Below the pieces are notes generated by a model. That model searched no databases and was not told the origin of the DNA. It saw only the letters and a list, made by a program, of their open reading frames with translations. 64,000 nucleotides of DNA from assembly GCA_964030785.1 (NCBI GenBank), contig OZ034975.1, forward strand, positions 3,118,855-3,182,854, read 5' to 3'. The translations under genes were made by a program, and so were the position numbers. This DNA is from Siderastrea siderea (Eukaryota; Cnidaria; Anthozoa; Scleractinia; Rhizangiidae). Positions 23,367 through 35,390 of this stretch are shown one piece after another; the stretch's first letter is position 1; every line of letters begins with the position of its first letter.

Positions 23367-24810
23367 TATGTTCATGAACGCTGGGATCTTTGTGAACATT
23401 CCATATAACCGATTCAAACAGAGAAAACGCAAACACCGCCGCTGAACTGTTTGTAATATGTCGCTGTTGTATAAATACTGCAGTTAGAATCAAACACTTA
23501 AACACCTACCATTTAGAACACTCCATTAGGCCAGTTAGAGCTGCTGTCACGAGTTCTGCTGCTTTGAAGAATTCAAATCATGGTATCCATGAAGAAGCGT
23601 CCCTCAGATTAACGCAGTGACCTTTATGGTAAGTCTAATCGCGCTCGTGTACGTCGAGAGAAAAGAAAAACGATGTAAAACACAATGTTCTTGACAAATA
23701 AACGAGAGGACAAAATGTGAGCGAATCGAGGAACCAACACAGTACATTGAACCAGGCACAGAAAATCGAATGGCGCGTCTTCTCAAACGGAAATTAAAGG
23801 ATCCTAGTCAGGCACGCCTTTGTTATTGTTTTGATCTGAAATTTGCGATCAAATTACTCGTCGAACGTGACAAAACGTCAACAGTTCAACGGGTAAAAAT
23901 ATAAATTGTAGCCTGAAGCTGAAATATCTTCGCTTGTTTTTGATTTTGGTGCCAGTAAAGGGGGCTTTCGATTATTTTCAGTGCATTTTGGCGGCTGTCC
24001 AAAAACCTAGAACTCACGGAATGTTTGTGTTCGTAAGCCGGCCAGCCTCCCAGTCCGCCTGCCCAAAAGCAAACTGTATTCAGCGAGCGCTCGCGGAATA
24101 TGATTTACAAGCGAATCTAGAATCATAAAGGTTTGGAATCTTGTTTAATTGGGTATTCTTGACTTTTCCATCACCATAAAACACAAAAGGCGAATGCACG
24201 GAGGGCAGAAATGTTTCCAAAACTCACTCGATCACGCCGCTCTAACCACCGCTCCGAACTGCATTTAGTTGTAATTAGCACTACATAAAGCGAGAACATT
24301 TCACATTCCTTTCAAACAGAAGAAACTCTTTTGTTAATAGCTTTTATTTTCTTTGTTATCATCGCAAAGGATGGATATTCATTTCAATTTTCAAAATACA
24401 TGAATTGCCATGAAAACAAAATGTACTGCAGCTAGCTAAGGTGACGACTGCGGCTAACAGATCTGATTTACAAAGATTCTGTTCGCAAACCATTCTTTCT
24501 CCTCCTTTTCTGGAATTCCAGGGATTAGTTTATGGAAAAAATCGAAGTGTTGTTCTTAGGCATCGAAGGCTTTGAAGCTGTCGCTTTAGTGTCGCTACCG
24601 GCACTGCAGAGCGAGTCCCGTCGTCACATTTAGAAGACCAAAACATTTCAGGGCGTGAAGAACGCGCACCGTAATGTAGTAAAATGTCGGCGAATAAGCT
24701 TGACCAGCGTTTCAATCTATTGGATATCTTTTGCTTGACTAATGCAATAACCAAGAAGGTCCTTGAATAATGACTTCTTTCATAAGCTTGACTGTTTTGG
24801 TACTGCTCTA
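23367..24810. other. No recognisable gene
   Basis: Several short ORFs (for example 23934-24128 plus, 24530-24754 minus) carry no recognisable motif and no convincing splice partners. Nothing can be named. Confidence 0.4.
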
Positions 24811-24945
24811 AGGTGCGGGATTGCAGAAAAACGCCTCACACTCATTTGCATCTCATTGGATAACAAAAGAATAACAAAAGAGCACATTTGTTATATGCCT
24901 CGTTCTTTTAAACTCTGAATTAATTTTCCGCAATCCCGCACCTCA
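24811..24945. mobile_element. Small MITE (AGGTGCGGGATTGC)
   Basis: Inverted arms aaggtgcgggattgcagaaaa (left) and the reverse complement of ttttccgcaatcccgcacct (right) flank about 90 bp of AT-rich sequence. Confidence 0.6.
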
Positions 24946-26077
24946 CTCTGGTACTGCCACGCGAAGGAGGGCATAAACCCCTTAGAGTCCTGGCGTTGTC
25001 TCACACATTTCACGGGAAAAATAGCAAACAACACCAAAATAACCAGGCAGATGTAACCACTATTAATTTTTTAAGGCCAAAAAAGTGAATGAAGGGCCAA
25101 ACTGGCCGTATTGGCGCGGATGTAGCCGGATTTCAATTCACTGTGAAAAAATCCTGATTTTAGATGGCATAGAAAATTTCGGATTTCTCACTCGATGCGC
25201 GCAGAGCACTGTGGGTGACTAGGATCCTTTAATGTGTCATCCATAAAATACTTGAACCAATCAAATCATCTTCTGATATTCAAAACGTCCAATCACCTTT
25301 CCTGTAAACCTGAGAGCAACCTAGGAACGAGGCTGCCCCGTGAGGTTGGGAGGAAATTCGTTAGGAATCTTTCCATTTCGGCGGCCTGAGTGGAAATCGA
25401 GAACGGAAGTTCTTCCAAATTCCTATTTTCAACGGTAGCAATCCTGAGGAGGAGGATTTCGACAAAGACACTGCTCGCATCAATTCGATATGAAGCAAAT
25501 ATTCAACTTTGGCTTGTCTTATTCAAGGACAAACTTATGATGAGTTTGTTCCACAAACGTTGTCTACATGAATTGCAGACATCAACTTCGTTGTCAGTCC
25601 AGTTGAGTTTTTATAGCTCAGGCACAGGAGTGTGGCCTGTTCAAATGCTAATGTGGTAAATGAAAGGTAAGAGTCTGCTTTCAATCTGTTTAAATGAAGA
25701 TTTAATTTACTCTGTTCGATAATAATAATTATGCGCCGATCAATGGACGTCCTCTATTTTATAGCTGGAATGTTTGTTTGTTTGTTATTTTTTTCCCATG
25801 TACTTGTAAGTCATGTGATATTACTCAAGAACTATTTCTTTCTAATTCCGTCTTCTTTACAGGTATATGTATACACGGTTTATGAAAAGACAAAGAGCAA
25901 TTGCCCTAGTCTGTAGATTGCTAGATTGAGAAAGTTAATATCAGACGACCTTCAGTGTACAGAAGTCTCTTGGAATACCCCCCCCCCCTCCCTCCCTTTC
26001 CCTGTGCACATATCAAGTACATGGGTGGTAAGTGCCAAATTTACACCCAGCAAAACAAAAAAAAAACAGTGTATATT
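24946..26077. other. No confident gene
   Basis: A stretch at 25390-25670 keeps one 89-codon frame and ends at a possible donor (aaaggtaag), but the protein has no motif and the competing frame has stops, so I do not call it. A C-run lies at 25978-25990. Confidence 0.35.
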
Positions 26078-26243
26078 AAAACAGTGAAGGGGTGCGTGGA
26101 ATAAGGCCCTAAGTGACTTCTAATCTAATGTCAAATTCTCCCTTTGATTAATTTTACAAACAGACACAAGGAAAGGGTTGAAAGGAGAATTTACCAGTTA
26201 ATCAGAAGTCACTTGGGACTTTATTCCAGGCACCCCTTCAGTT
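26078..26243. mobile_element. MITE with 60-bp inverted arms
   Basis: Left arm cagtgaaggggtgcgtggaa...caagtgacttc-like and right arm reverse complementary, including ggagaatttacc at the inner end. Arms of about 60 bp in a 166-bp element make it almost entirely hairpin. Confidence 0.65.
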
Positions 26244-27583
26244 ATTAGATTTAGTTATTGTGATATCCTGTTTTGGCCTTGGCTAGTAACACTTACAGAG
26301 ACCTTGATTATTCCACTGTATGATCACAAAAACCTCATTCAATAATTTTTTATTCATGGATTTTATATATTTATTTACTGATTAGCATGCTACAGTTTAT
26401 AGTGGTGGTCAGGTTTGAAAGGCCTTGTCACATAAAGAGTGAAGAAATATGCCACCAAACCATGCCCTACTCCTTTTGTTTTGGGAGATACAACTCTGAA
26501 TCCCTCTCTGATGTCTAGAACATTCAGAACAGGCGAGCAACATTTTTACTCACAGTCCCTGAGAATAATATGAATAATTCCCACTAAAAAAAAAATTAAT
26601 AGTTCTTTGGGAGGGGCATTTGAAAAATTTTTTGGCAAAGGGGCAGGAGGGGGCAGGAATTTTATACAAGCCCCGACATCAAAAGTTCAAATAAATGCTT
26701 AAGAGTCAGGAGGGATGGATGTTAAAGTTCTGAATTGTTCCGCACATTACACTAGCCCTTTTCCCCTGTGGCATCCTTGAGGAAATGCTTTGGGTTCGGT
26801 TTACTTTGGGTTTTGATTAACTTCCCGGTTGCAGTTACTCACTGATACATTTTAAATTTTCAAGGGTAAGTTCCTAGTGAACAGTACAACTGCATCACAT
26901 ATAGTTGTCATACAAGGGCACCGTGTTACAGAATGGGATATGCTCATTGTTTATGATATCTATATTGGCAATAATAAAAAGCAGCTTGAGCATCAGTTTC
27001 AAAGCAGGCAAAAAAATAATAACAATAAATAACAAAAAACATACAGACAAAAACAAAACAAAAATACACTGGCAAACAATCCCCTACATAGGGCTGTAAT
27101 GCTTCAACTCAGAATAAAGTTAACAGTGAGGAAAATTTAGGCACAGTGGTGGATGTATTAGGCACAATTCATGCCCTGGTTATCTTGTGCTTTGATGACA
27201 AGTTAAATGGCTTTAAGGGGTTACCAATTCACAACACATGAAAAAGCTGACTACTGTAAGCAAAAATGGCTTACAGCCTGTAAGTATCATAATGGCCAAG
27301 GTTGGCCCTCTCCTCAACCTCCTCATTATAATACATTAATTGTCTGTCTTTTTTCTTTCTTCTGTCACAGCGTATACTATCGGGCTCCTGAAACTGTACA
27401 TTTTGGGCCAAAAATGTTACTGAGGCTTAACGCAGTGCTTCCTGGTGTGTGGGCACAGTCTCGTTTGGTTTGATCAGTGGCGAGGTATACATGAATTACG
27501 TCAGTGTATTCTAAGAAATACAAATAAATCAGCGAAAGGATTTGCTTTTACTTCATGATTTGTGCCAGACCATGGCACATTTT
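26244..27583. other. No recognisable gene
   Basis: AT-rich with an A-rich tract near 27010-27065. No domains or repeats were recognised. Confidence 0.4.
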
Positions 27584-27616
27584 ACATTTCATGTCTGTGA
27601 CACAGACATGAAATGT
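27584..27616. repeat. 33-bp perfect palindrome
   Basis: Sixteen-base arms (acatttcatgtctgtg and its reverse complement) around a single central base. An adjacent smaller palindrome (gtgccagaccatggcac) lies just upstream. Confidence 0.85.
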
Positions 27617-27636
27617 ATGTAGTAAGGCCTACTTCC

Positions 27637-27773
27637 GTACAGGGTGTACACCTGTAAGTCACCTATTTGCTGAACTTAGCAGATTTCTTCCATTTTATTT
27701 CAAAAATCGTTACTGCTGCATGAATATACACCTAGCTGACCAGGGCTCAAATAGGTACATACACCCTGTATCA
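27637..27773. mobile_element. Small MITE (TACAGGGTGTA ends)
   Basis: Left arm gtacagggtgtacacctg...cacctatttg and right arm caaataggtacatacaccctgtat are inverted repeats around about 80 bp. Confidence 0.55.
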
Positions 27774-27978
27774 GCAATAATTAAGCAGCAAATAATATTT
27801 TTTCCTTATAATTATTGCATTTTACGAAGGAAAGGATGTAAAATTTTTCCAGAAATTACTTCAAAATTAATAATCTGTACATGTAAATTTTCATTGTTTT
27901 GACTTCTTCCTCTAGCTCGAATCATGTTTCTACAGGTACGAAAGGCAGCATTTTTGCATTTTTCTGACCAAGTATTCT

Positions 27979-28783
27979 AGGAACCATTCATTTTTTATGG
28001 GGTAGGGGGGGGCTGGTGGGATTTGTTGGGTACCTGTAAAATATAATGACCCCCCCTCTACATTAGAAATTCTTCACCTGGCCCCCCCTTGTAGTCCTAA
28101 ATATTTGAGATGACCCCCCACCCCCCCCCAAAAAAAATAAAAAGGAAAAAAGGGAAAAGTGATAAAGTAAATCTAAAACTTATCAAGCTTAAATGAAACA
28201 GTCAATTTTAACACTCAAGTCCTGCAGGAGTAAATGTCTTTATTGACATGCACTAAAGGTAATTTTCTGGTAGGGGTTCCAGGGGTATCTTCCCCTGGAA
28301 AATTTGAAAATCTAGAGATGCTCTAATGCAATTTGGTGTGTTCTGAAGTAAATAAAGACAATTAAGGCCGGTTTAAACCACTAATTTGGACACTGTTATC
28401 AGTTGTTTTAGAATCAGACCAGCAGAGACCAAAAAAGAGTTGACATTCCCCTTGCTGTATTTTGTAATGAAACAGTTGGTGGGGTAGAGTTGCCGTTGGG
28501 TGTATAATAAAGTAGGGGGGCTCTAGGGCATTCTCCCCCAGGAAAATTTGAATTTTCAGAACCTTAGAATCGCTATTGTTGGCCTTCTGGCACTGATGTT
28601 TGCATTATTACGGATGCTGTCACTACTAAACTTAAAGGAAATTTTTGGTGACCCCTCCACCCCTTCACACACCATATTTTCCGGCTGACCCCCCCCCCCC
28701 CCTTTGAAGCCATATTTTTTTTGCATGGCCCCCCCTCAAATCCCACCAGCACCCCCTACCTCATAAAAAATGAATGGTCCCTA
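27979..28783. mobile_element. MITE with 45-bp TIRs (GGGACCATTCATTTTTTATG)
   Basis: Left end ggaaccattcattttttatg...ggctggtgggattt and right end reverse complementary with few mismatches. The interior is C/G-run rich on opposite strands and has repeated ttccaggggtatcttcccc-type blocks; no ORF. Directly abuts the second palindromic satellite. Confidence 0.75.
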
Positions 28784-28839
28784 ACTTGTCTACCTACAGT
28801 GTAGGTGCCGAAATATTTTGCATCCATTTTTTCAAGCCA

Positions 28840-29790
28840 CTAGGTTAAGTTGCAGAATTTCTGTTTCATTGATTTGTTGTGGATACATGTACAATAGCGA
28901 ATTAAGCGGAAGATAAGATTGTGTAGAATTTTTTGGATCAAAATTTTTCAAGCCACTTACAGTTATGAGTATATTAGTTGAGATGCAGAATTTCTGCATC
29001 ATTCATTTGTTGTCGGGACAGTACTAAACTACAGCTGTAAGCGGAAAAAAAGGTTGTGCAGATTTTCTGCATCCAAATTTTTCAAGCCACTGATTTGAGA
29101 TGCAGAATTTCTGCATTATTCATTTGTTGTAGAAATCGTAGTGAATTAAGTGGAAAAAAAGTCATGCAGAATTTCTGCATCCACAGTTTTCAAGCCACCG
29201 ATACGGATTTGAGATGCAGAATTTCTGCATCATTCATTTGTTGTAGATAAGGTAGTGAATTAAGCGGAAAATAAGGTCATGTAGAATTTCTGCATCCACA
29301 GTTTTCAAGCCACCGATTTGAGATGCAGAATTTCTGCATCATTCATTTGTTGTAGATAAGGTTAGTGGATTAAGTAGAAAAAGGGTCATGCAGAATTTCT
29401 GCGTCCACAGTTTTCAAGCCACCGATTTGAGATGCAGAATTTCTGCATCATTCATTTGTTGTAGATAAGGTAGTGAATTAAGCGGAAAATAAGGTCATGT
29501 AGAATTTCTGCATCCACAGTTTTCAAGCCACCGATTTGAGGTGCAGAATTTCTGCAACATTCATTTGTTGTAGATAAGGTAGAGAATTAAGCGCAGAAAA
29601 GGTCATGCAGAATTTCTGCATCCACAGTTTTCAAGCCACCGAATTGAGATGCAGAATTTCTGTATCATCCATTTGTTGTCAGTACAGTAGTGAATCACGC
29701 GAAAAATAAGGCTGTGCAGAATTTCTGCATTCAACGTCTTCAAACCACCCGGCGAAGTTGCAGAATTTCTGCATCATTCATTTGCTTTAG
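28840..29790. repeat. Palindromic-core satellite, array 2 (inverted)
   Basis: About seventeen copies of ATGCAGAATTTCTGCAT, the reverse complement of the core at 19905-20715, spaced alternately about 65 and 45 bp (dimeric unit near 109 bp). Linkers (ttcatttgttgtagataaggtagtgaattaa; acagttttcaagccaccgat) are diverged reverse-complement relatives of those in array 1 (cttaattcact, ggtggctt, aaatgaat). Confidence 0.9.
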
Positions 29791-30059
29791 AGTTACTCTT
29801 CTAGAGTTTATCTGCAGCTGTTAGGCCTTTGGATGAGACTACCTTTGCTATGCTGCAATTTTACAGGTCATTTTTTGTCTCCATCCATTTCGCTCAATTT
29901 TAACTGTAGATTTTTACTGTAAAATTGTGTTCAGAATAAACGTGGTTAATTACAACAACAGTTAAAAAATGTGATTTCGTCGTGTTAACAGGGTATTACT
30001 CGAACTAATGGTTTGTTTGCAGTCGAGTATCGTACATTTCTGGCGGAAATCGCATTTTA

Positions 30060-32040
30060 TTCCGTGCGAAATTGGGCTTTATGACGGAATTTTGGAGTTG
30101 GAAAGACGCATTTTAGTTTGGAACGCGTTCTTAGCGAGAACAGCAAAAACTTTGTCGGTAAGAGGTTAGTGGAGGGGGACCGGGAAGCGGGAGTGTCAGG
30201 GATAAAGAGGGGGCGGAAATCGGGGAAGTATGGGACAGAAGCCGGGATGATATAGCATTTGCAAGAGGGTGAGAAGCATGAGAAATTTTGCAATATTTCA
30301 TGCATAGTATTTTGCAATGGGAAAAGAACAAACAGGCGTTTCATTGCTACGGTTTCACTGATACTGCTTCTTTAAAACTTGCAGTGATCACAGATTGGTT
30401 CACAAGTAGTCACATACATGAGCAGTTTAAAAACCTTAAAACATTATTTTACATTAATTTTTCGTAGCTACATGTAAAAGCCTAGTTAACGGTTATTATC
30501 ATAGATCGAGGTTCAGAACCGCAACAAGCAGGTGAAGGAATCTTAGAAGTACTACACATATATAAGGAGACATTCACATAACACATAATTGGGCATGTAG
30601 AATGCTAGTTAATTAACAATCGAATACCAAGGCTTAAAATCGTTATTAGTTGGTGCAGAAGTCTGAGCAGTAGTTCACACTCCTGTTAGACTTTGATGAA
30701 TCAGATAAATGAGCTTTTTGAGAACTGTAGCTTTACATACAATGTTGTTAACTGACAATGCTAGATTGACTGAAAAAGTTGTTATACTTACCAGCTATTT
30801 TATTTTCATGTTCCGTAAAAGAACAGCAGAGAGGAATTTAACAAGCACCAACCAAAGTACCAAGGTCCATGTTGCAAACACCGTCTTCTGATAACACAGT
30901 TGGACGACAAATGTCTTCAATGACAGAAAAAACTCGCTGCGTTTATTACGAGTGAGATGGGGTAAATAAAGGACAGTCGAAATTTACAAATAATAACCCA
31001 AATACACGGCTTGGTCGGTCAGAGACCTTTATAACGGCGATTAATTCTCCCAGACTCTCTCAAAGGGTAACAAACTGGTAGACTGGACAAGTGAACAAAA
31101 TTTTCATATCCGTTTTTCTAGTTACCATGTGCTTATTTTATTTACACGAAGAAAAGTGATCCAAAAATTCATTCACAACGACAGATTACTACATTGTTCT
31201 AAGAGAAGGGGAAAGATCTATGGGCAGGAAACCCAATATTCCAAGAAATAGCTCATTTCTGGGGGTCTTAGTTCGCCGGGCAACTGACCTTCATCTTTCT
31301 ACCACGTGATGAGAATCTGGATCCAATTTATCACGGGTTCTGCAGTTTCATTTGTAGGCTCATTTTTCAGGTTGTGATTTATCCAGGTTGTCCTCTTTGA
31401 CTCCCTCCATATGTCCTTTCCTGTGTTGTCTATGAAAACGTCTGGGTGTTCGAGACGCAGTTGATCCTTCTTAAACTGTGAGTGGACATGCTGTCGTCTT
31501 TTACCGTTGGCCGAAAACTCTGGTATGCGAACAACCGAACAAGATGTTGCTGACATTATGGAGTGTGCCTTGACATTTGTGACGCGATGATTTTGCAATA
31601 CGAAATTCAGGGAAATAAGAAATCCTTTACTTTAAACCTAAAACTTAAGTCCATTAGACCTTTTAATGATAGGCCGCCGTACAAAAGTAAGAATCTGTCA
31701 GCAAGTGGATTTGCCTGCCATAATTCGGTTCAGAGAGGGAAGAAGAGCGCGTGTACATGTCGAGCGTCCACGCGCGGTAGTCGACTTTTACGTGTACTTG
31801 CGTGTTTCTCCGCTCACTTGACTTTTAATCTTAGCCAAGGTCGGGCTGCATCAAATAAACCAAGCAAGTGACGAGATTTAGTCACTTCACAATTTTAAAA
31901 GAAGAGGTTCTAAAGAAAGACACACTCAGACAATTCTTTTCGAAAAAATTAGAACCCATGACCTTAGAAATACAGGTGAAAGCCCTCTACCAAATGTTGA
32001 GATATGTTGCTCAGTTTATTTTATCTCAAAAAACATTTAA
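30060..32040. repeat. Dispersed repeat family R, copy C
   Basis: The longest copy: its left part (30060-30350) matches copy A at 5885-6180, the middle (30700-31590) matches copies A and B, and the right part (31616-32040) matches 11190-11640 and 16965-17410. No conserved ORF. Its length suggests the real unit is about 2 kb. Confidence 0.7.
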
Positions 32041-32502
32041 GGGTGGATTCATTTGCGGCATACCCGTATACTTGTCGCATTCTTAACGCGCACCCTGTTG
32101 TAAATAAACGTGTCGATAACCCCCAGAAAACTACCCGTGCGAAACGCCTATTGTTTTCAGCTTGAAAACAATTATGTTCAACGTCAGGGTGAAAAGTAAG
32201 GAAAACGTCAAAAATTCTATTTCTTGAGTGGTTTGCTTGGCTTTCAATGCTGTGGAGCGTGATACCCTATGATAATTTTAGTTAGTTGTGGTGGAAGTAG
32301 CAATAAGAATGTGGCAGGCACAGGTAGAGGGGAAGACGGAATAATGGTACAAAGGGAAGATGACGATGTCCTTTTTTGCTATTTGTCAAGGGGAAATATT
32401 CAAGATTTAAGGGCAAGATACACCGCTGCCAAGAAACACGTCGAATAATAACGCTTTCTTAAAAAATGGCGGGCCCAAATAAACTCCTGATTCACAGAAA
32501 TG
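32041..32502. other. No recognisable gene
   Basis: Unique-looking sequence between repeat R and a hairpin MITE; nothing identified. Confidence 0.4.
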
Positions 32503-32909
32503 CCTACCCTAATAGCAGAGGTTTTTATCTTGCCGTTTCTTTTTCGTAGACTTTTTATGGCTGTCTTTACCGTTGTTGTTTTCTTCCACCACGAGAAAAA
32601 CCTCTGCCACGATACAATTCCTTTCCCTGTTGAGCAAGGTTAGCTCTGTCGTTACTACAGAAATGACTAACTTAAGACGCGTATCTTGTCTGTGACTGGC
32701 CAACCTTTCCCCGCGCGGTGTAGTTTGACTGACAGGCAGGTTTTAAGTTAGTTCTTTCTGTAGTAACGACAGAGCATGCTTTACAGGGAAAGGAATCGTA
32801 TCACGCCAGAGGTTTTTCTCGCGGTGGAAGAAACCAAAAACGGTAAGGACAGCCGTAAAAAGACCACGAAAAAGAAGGGGCAGGATAAAAAATCTCTGCT
32901 AGCAGGGTA
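32503..32909. mobile_element. Long-arm hairpin MITE
   Basis: Arms of about 175-185 bp (32503-32680 and 32735-32909) are reverse complements with modest divergence; landmarks are taccctaatagcagag versus ctctgctagcagggta, and ggcagaggtttttctcg-type blocks. The loop is about 55 bp. Confidence 0.75.
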
Positions 32910-33059
32910 AGAAATGCCAGGTTCACCATGCCAAATTTAGACGACGGTATTGAGTTTCTTTACAACTGATTGTCTTCTTTTCCAGTGCAGCAAGATTAAA
33001 ACCATCTTTAAAAATAGCAAAACGACCAACAATAACAAAGCAATCATATTAAGTTTGGG

Positions 33060-33275
33060 GAAGATACCAAGCATAAAGATTTCACATTATGGGATTACAC
33101 GTTACAGTACAAACATGATAATTCAAAACAAAGGCAAAATCCATATTCAATCAGAGTCAATGTGGTCACTCGGAATGGTACAAAAAGGCCGTCACTTGCA
33201 AACTGTACCAAGCATAAAGATCTCACACTATGAGATATAATGTGTAAACATGATAATTCAAAACAAAGAAAATTT
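33060..33275. repeat. Short direct repeats
   Basis: A block containing accaagcataaagat(t/c)tcaca, then aacatgataattcaaaacaa, occurs at 33068-33132 and again at 33208-33268. Confidence 0.65.
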
Positions 33276-33935
33276 ATTAGAATCTTGATCAGTTGCGGGC
33301 CCTCAGAAATTAGCCACAAATATTACTTTTGAAGTCCCTAAGAAAATGTCATCAAGAACGGGGGAATTCGCCCAAACGTAGGCAAGAATATTTGGATATA
33401 TCAAAGCTTAAGCATAAGCTTTACGTTTTACAGTTTACACCATACCTTGGCAATCACAAAAGCAACCATCAATGGCGTCCAAACTTGACTCGATGAAGCT
33501 TGATTAATGGCAGAAAAACATTCCAACCGATCGTTAATCCGCTGTAAGAAGATTGTATGCATCTATGCAGAGACCGTGAAGCAAGAAGAAGGAATAGTTC
33601 ACAAGCCATCTCTCCAAAGCGACAGAAATTTATCCCTCAAATGCTGAATGCTACCGAAGGTCGTTGAAACAGGCGCCAAAATTGCGAAAAGCACATTGCG
33701 CATGATCAATTCGTACCCAAGGTCACTCGGCCAAACCGGAAACGACGAGAACCGCTCTAATAATAAAATTTGGTGGTACATCACGAAAATAGCAACATCA
33801 GTACTCTAAATCTACAACAAATTTGCTCGACTAAAACTTGCGGTAAATGAATTTTTTTGTCCAGTGCTAGATTTATTCAAACTGAGTTGTTTCAACTCAC
33901 TATGTTGGGTAGAATTGTCTTGTGTCAATTTACAG
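33276..33935. other. No confident gene
   Basis: A minus-strand ORF at 33599-33784 has hydrophobic stretches but no motif, and no splice-consistent partner could be established. Confidence 0.35.
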
Positions 33936-34460
33936 AGATTTCATAATGCCCTGCTTGTACCAATTTACAGAGGTTTTATGATGCCCTGTTTGCGTCAATT
34001 AACAGACATTTTATGATGCCCGGTTTGCGTCACTTTACGGAGATTTTATGATGCCCTGCTTGCGTCAATTTACAGAGATTTCATAATGCCCTGTTTGTGT
34101 CAATTTACAGAGAATTTATGCGTCAGTTTACAGAGATTGCGTTTTGAAAATTCAGTGCAGCTCTTTTTTACTGACGTTTTAGACGATAAAATAACCATAG
34201 AAAATTATTGTAAATGTTAGATTTACAAGCATTCTTCAGAGATTTTGTGAAGTCTGTAATTTTTTTATTTTTGCGGCTTATTTCAGCAGTTAAAATTACA
34301 ATCATTTTATAAAGATTCTAGAAAGAAAACAACGCAAAAACTGTATGAAATGTCTGCAAAAGTGATTTTACAAACATTTTGTATTTCATTTCTTATAAAA
34401 TGTCTGTAAATTTAGGATTTACAGACATTTCATTAAGTCTGTAAATGGTCCAGATTTTCC
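33936..34460 (+). repeat. Minisatellite TTTACAGAGATTT(T/C)AT(A/G)ATGCCC
   Basis: About six units of 39-41 bp at 33936-34140, each with a caatttacagagatt block and an atgatgccctg block. Related ttacagacatttt / aaatgtctgtaaat motifs continue in both orientations to 34450, so the array sits in a larger element with inverted ends. Confidence 0.7.
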
Positions 34461-34569
34461 AGTGTAAGTCCGAATAATTCTTACTTTGACATATCTTATT
34501 GCACTTCGATGCATCAACAAGTGTGGAACTAAGTAAAGAATTTAGGCAACGGGAAATAGTCCGTACAGT

Positions 34570-35390
34570 CCTCACCTTGTCAGAGTATTGTACAGTTCCA
34601 CACATCGAGAAGTGTGGAAACAAATAATAAATAAAATAAATACATTGGAATTTGCTGTGGCACCTGCACAGAGTGGCTCTTCGTGTACTGATTCCAGATG
34701 GAATTTGGAAATGTTGGTTTTTGTGGAGGTAGGAATACCGGAGAACCCGGAGAAAAACCCTCAGAGCAAGGGCGAGAACCAACAACAAATTCAACCCACC
34801 TATGACACCGGGACCCGGGCCACATTGGTGGGAGGCGAGTGCTCTCACCACTGCGCCATCCCTGGCCTGAAACAAATAAAACAAAGAATGACAGGGGTTT
34901 TAGACACAGTGAAAAAGTCAGCATAATTGATTAGTACTTTGACAGAGTATTCTACACTCCCGCACATCGACAAGTGTAAAAACTAAATAAAACCTAACCA
35001 CGCTAAGCGTCCAGACATTTCGAAACATAGGCAAGCAATGAGCACAGAGCCGATGACGTTTTGTTGCACCATATGGTGAAATTTATCAAAACAACCTATG
35101 GGTTATACACCTCCGCTTGCTCCCACCCTATCGCCTCAAACTCCCCCCCCCCCCCCCCCCCGTCAACAAAAAAGACTTGCAGTTAACCAAAATAAAACCG
35201 GGTAACGAGCAGCGTGACTACGCGACAGCTAATTATAGCGTGGCATTAAAATAATGCAAGAAGTGAATAAAGCACTTCGTTTTCCTTTCTTCAAAGTCAA
35301 CATAAACTAAAGCAACTATACTTAAACTCACTTTCCAAAAATACTGCATGCACAATTAAGGCGAAGATCAGAAGAAAATAAACTACAGCC
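34570..35390. repeat. Direct repeat flanking repeat E, left copy
   Basis: Matches 37470-38085 over most of its length (taaaacctaaccacgctaag, gtgaaatttatc, agttaaccaaaataaaaccg blocks). Together with the E element between, this looks like a roughly 2.8-kb direct duplication. Contains a SINE and a C-run at 35139-35161. Confidence 0.65.
34690..34872 (-). mobile_element. tRNA-derived SINE, copy 1
   Basis: On the minus strand it begins gggatggcgcagtggtgaga, a Pol III A-box-like head, followed by gcctcccaccaatgtggccc and a degenerate B box. The body carries the ctccgggttctcc...ccaaatt-type segment seen in SINEs of cnidarians. Long ORFs through it on both strands are spurious. Confidence 0.7.

Noticed and set aside
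25390..25672. Coding exon with donor
   Set aside because: One frame is open but has no motif; the frame that resembles protein composition holds stops. Too weak.
28983..29775. CRISPR-like array
   Set aside because: Regularly spaced palindromic repeats, but in animal DNA, with similar linkers rather than unique spacers and no cas genes; it is a satellite.
33599..33784. Hydrophobic minus-strand ORF as an exon
   Set aside because: No acceptor/donor pair consistent with phase and no motif.
34393..34926. Long overlapping ORFs on both strands
   Set aside because: They run through the tRNA-derived SINE; such translations are recurrent artefacts of this SINE type.
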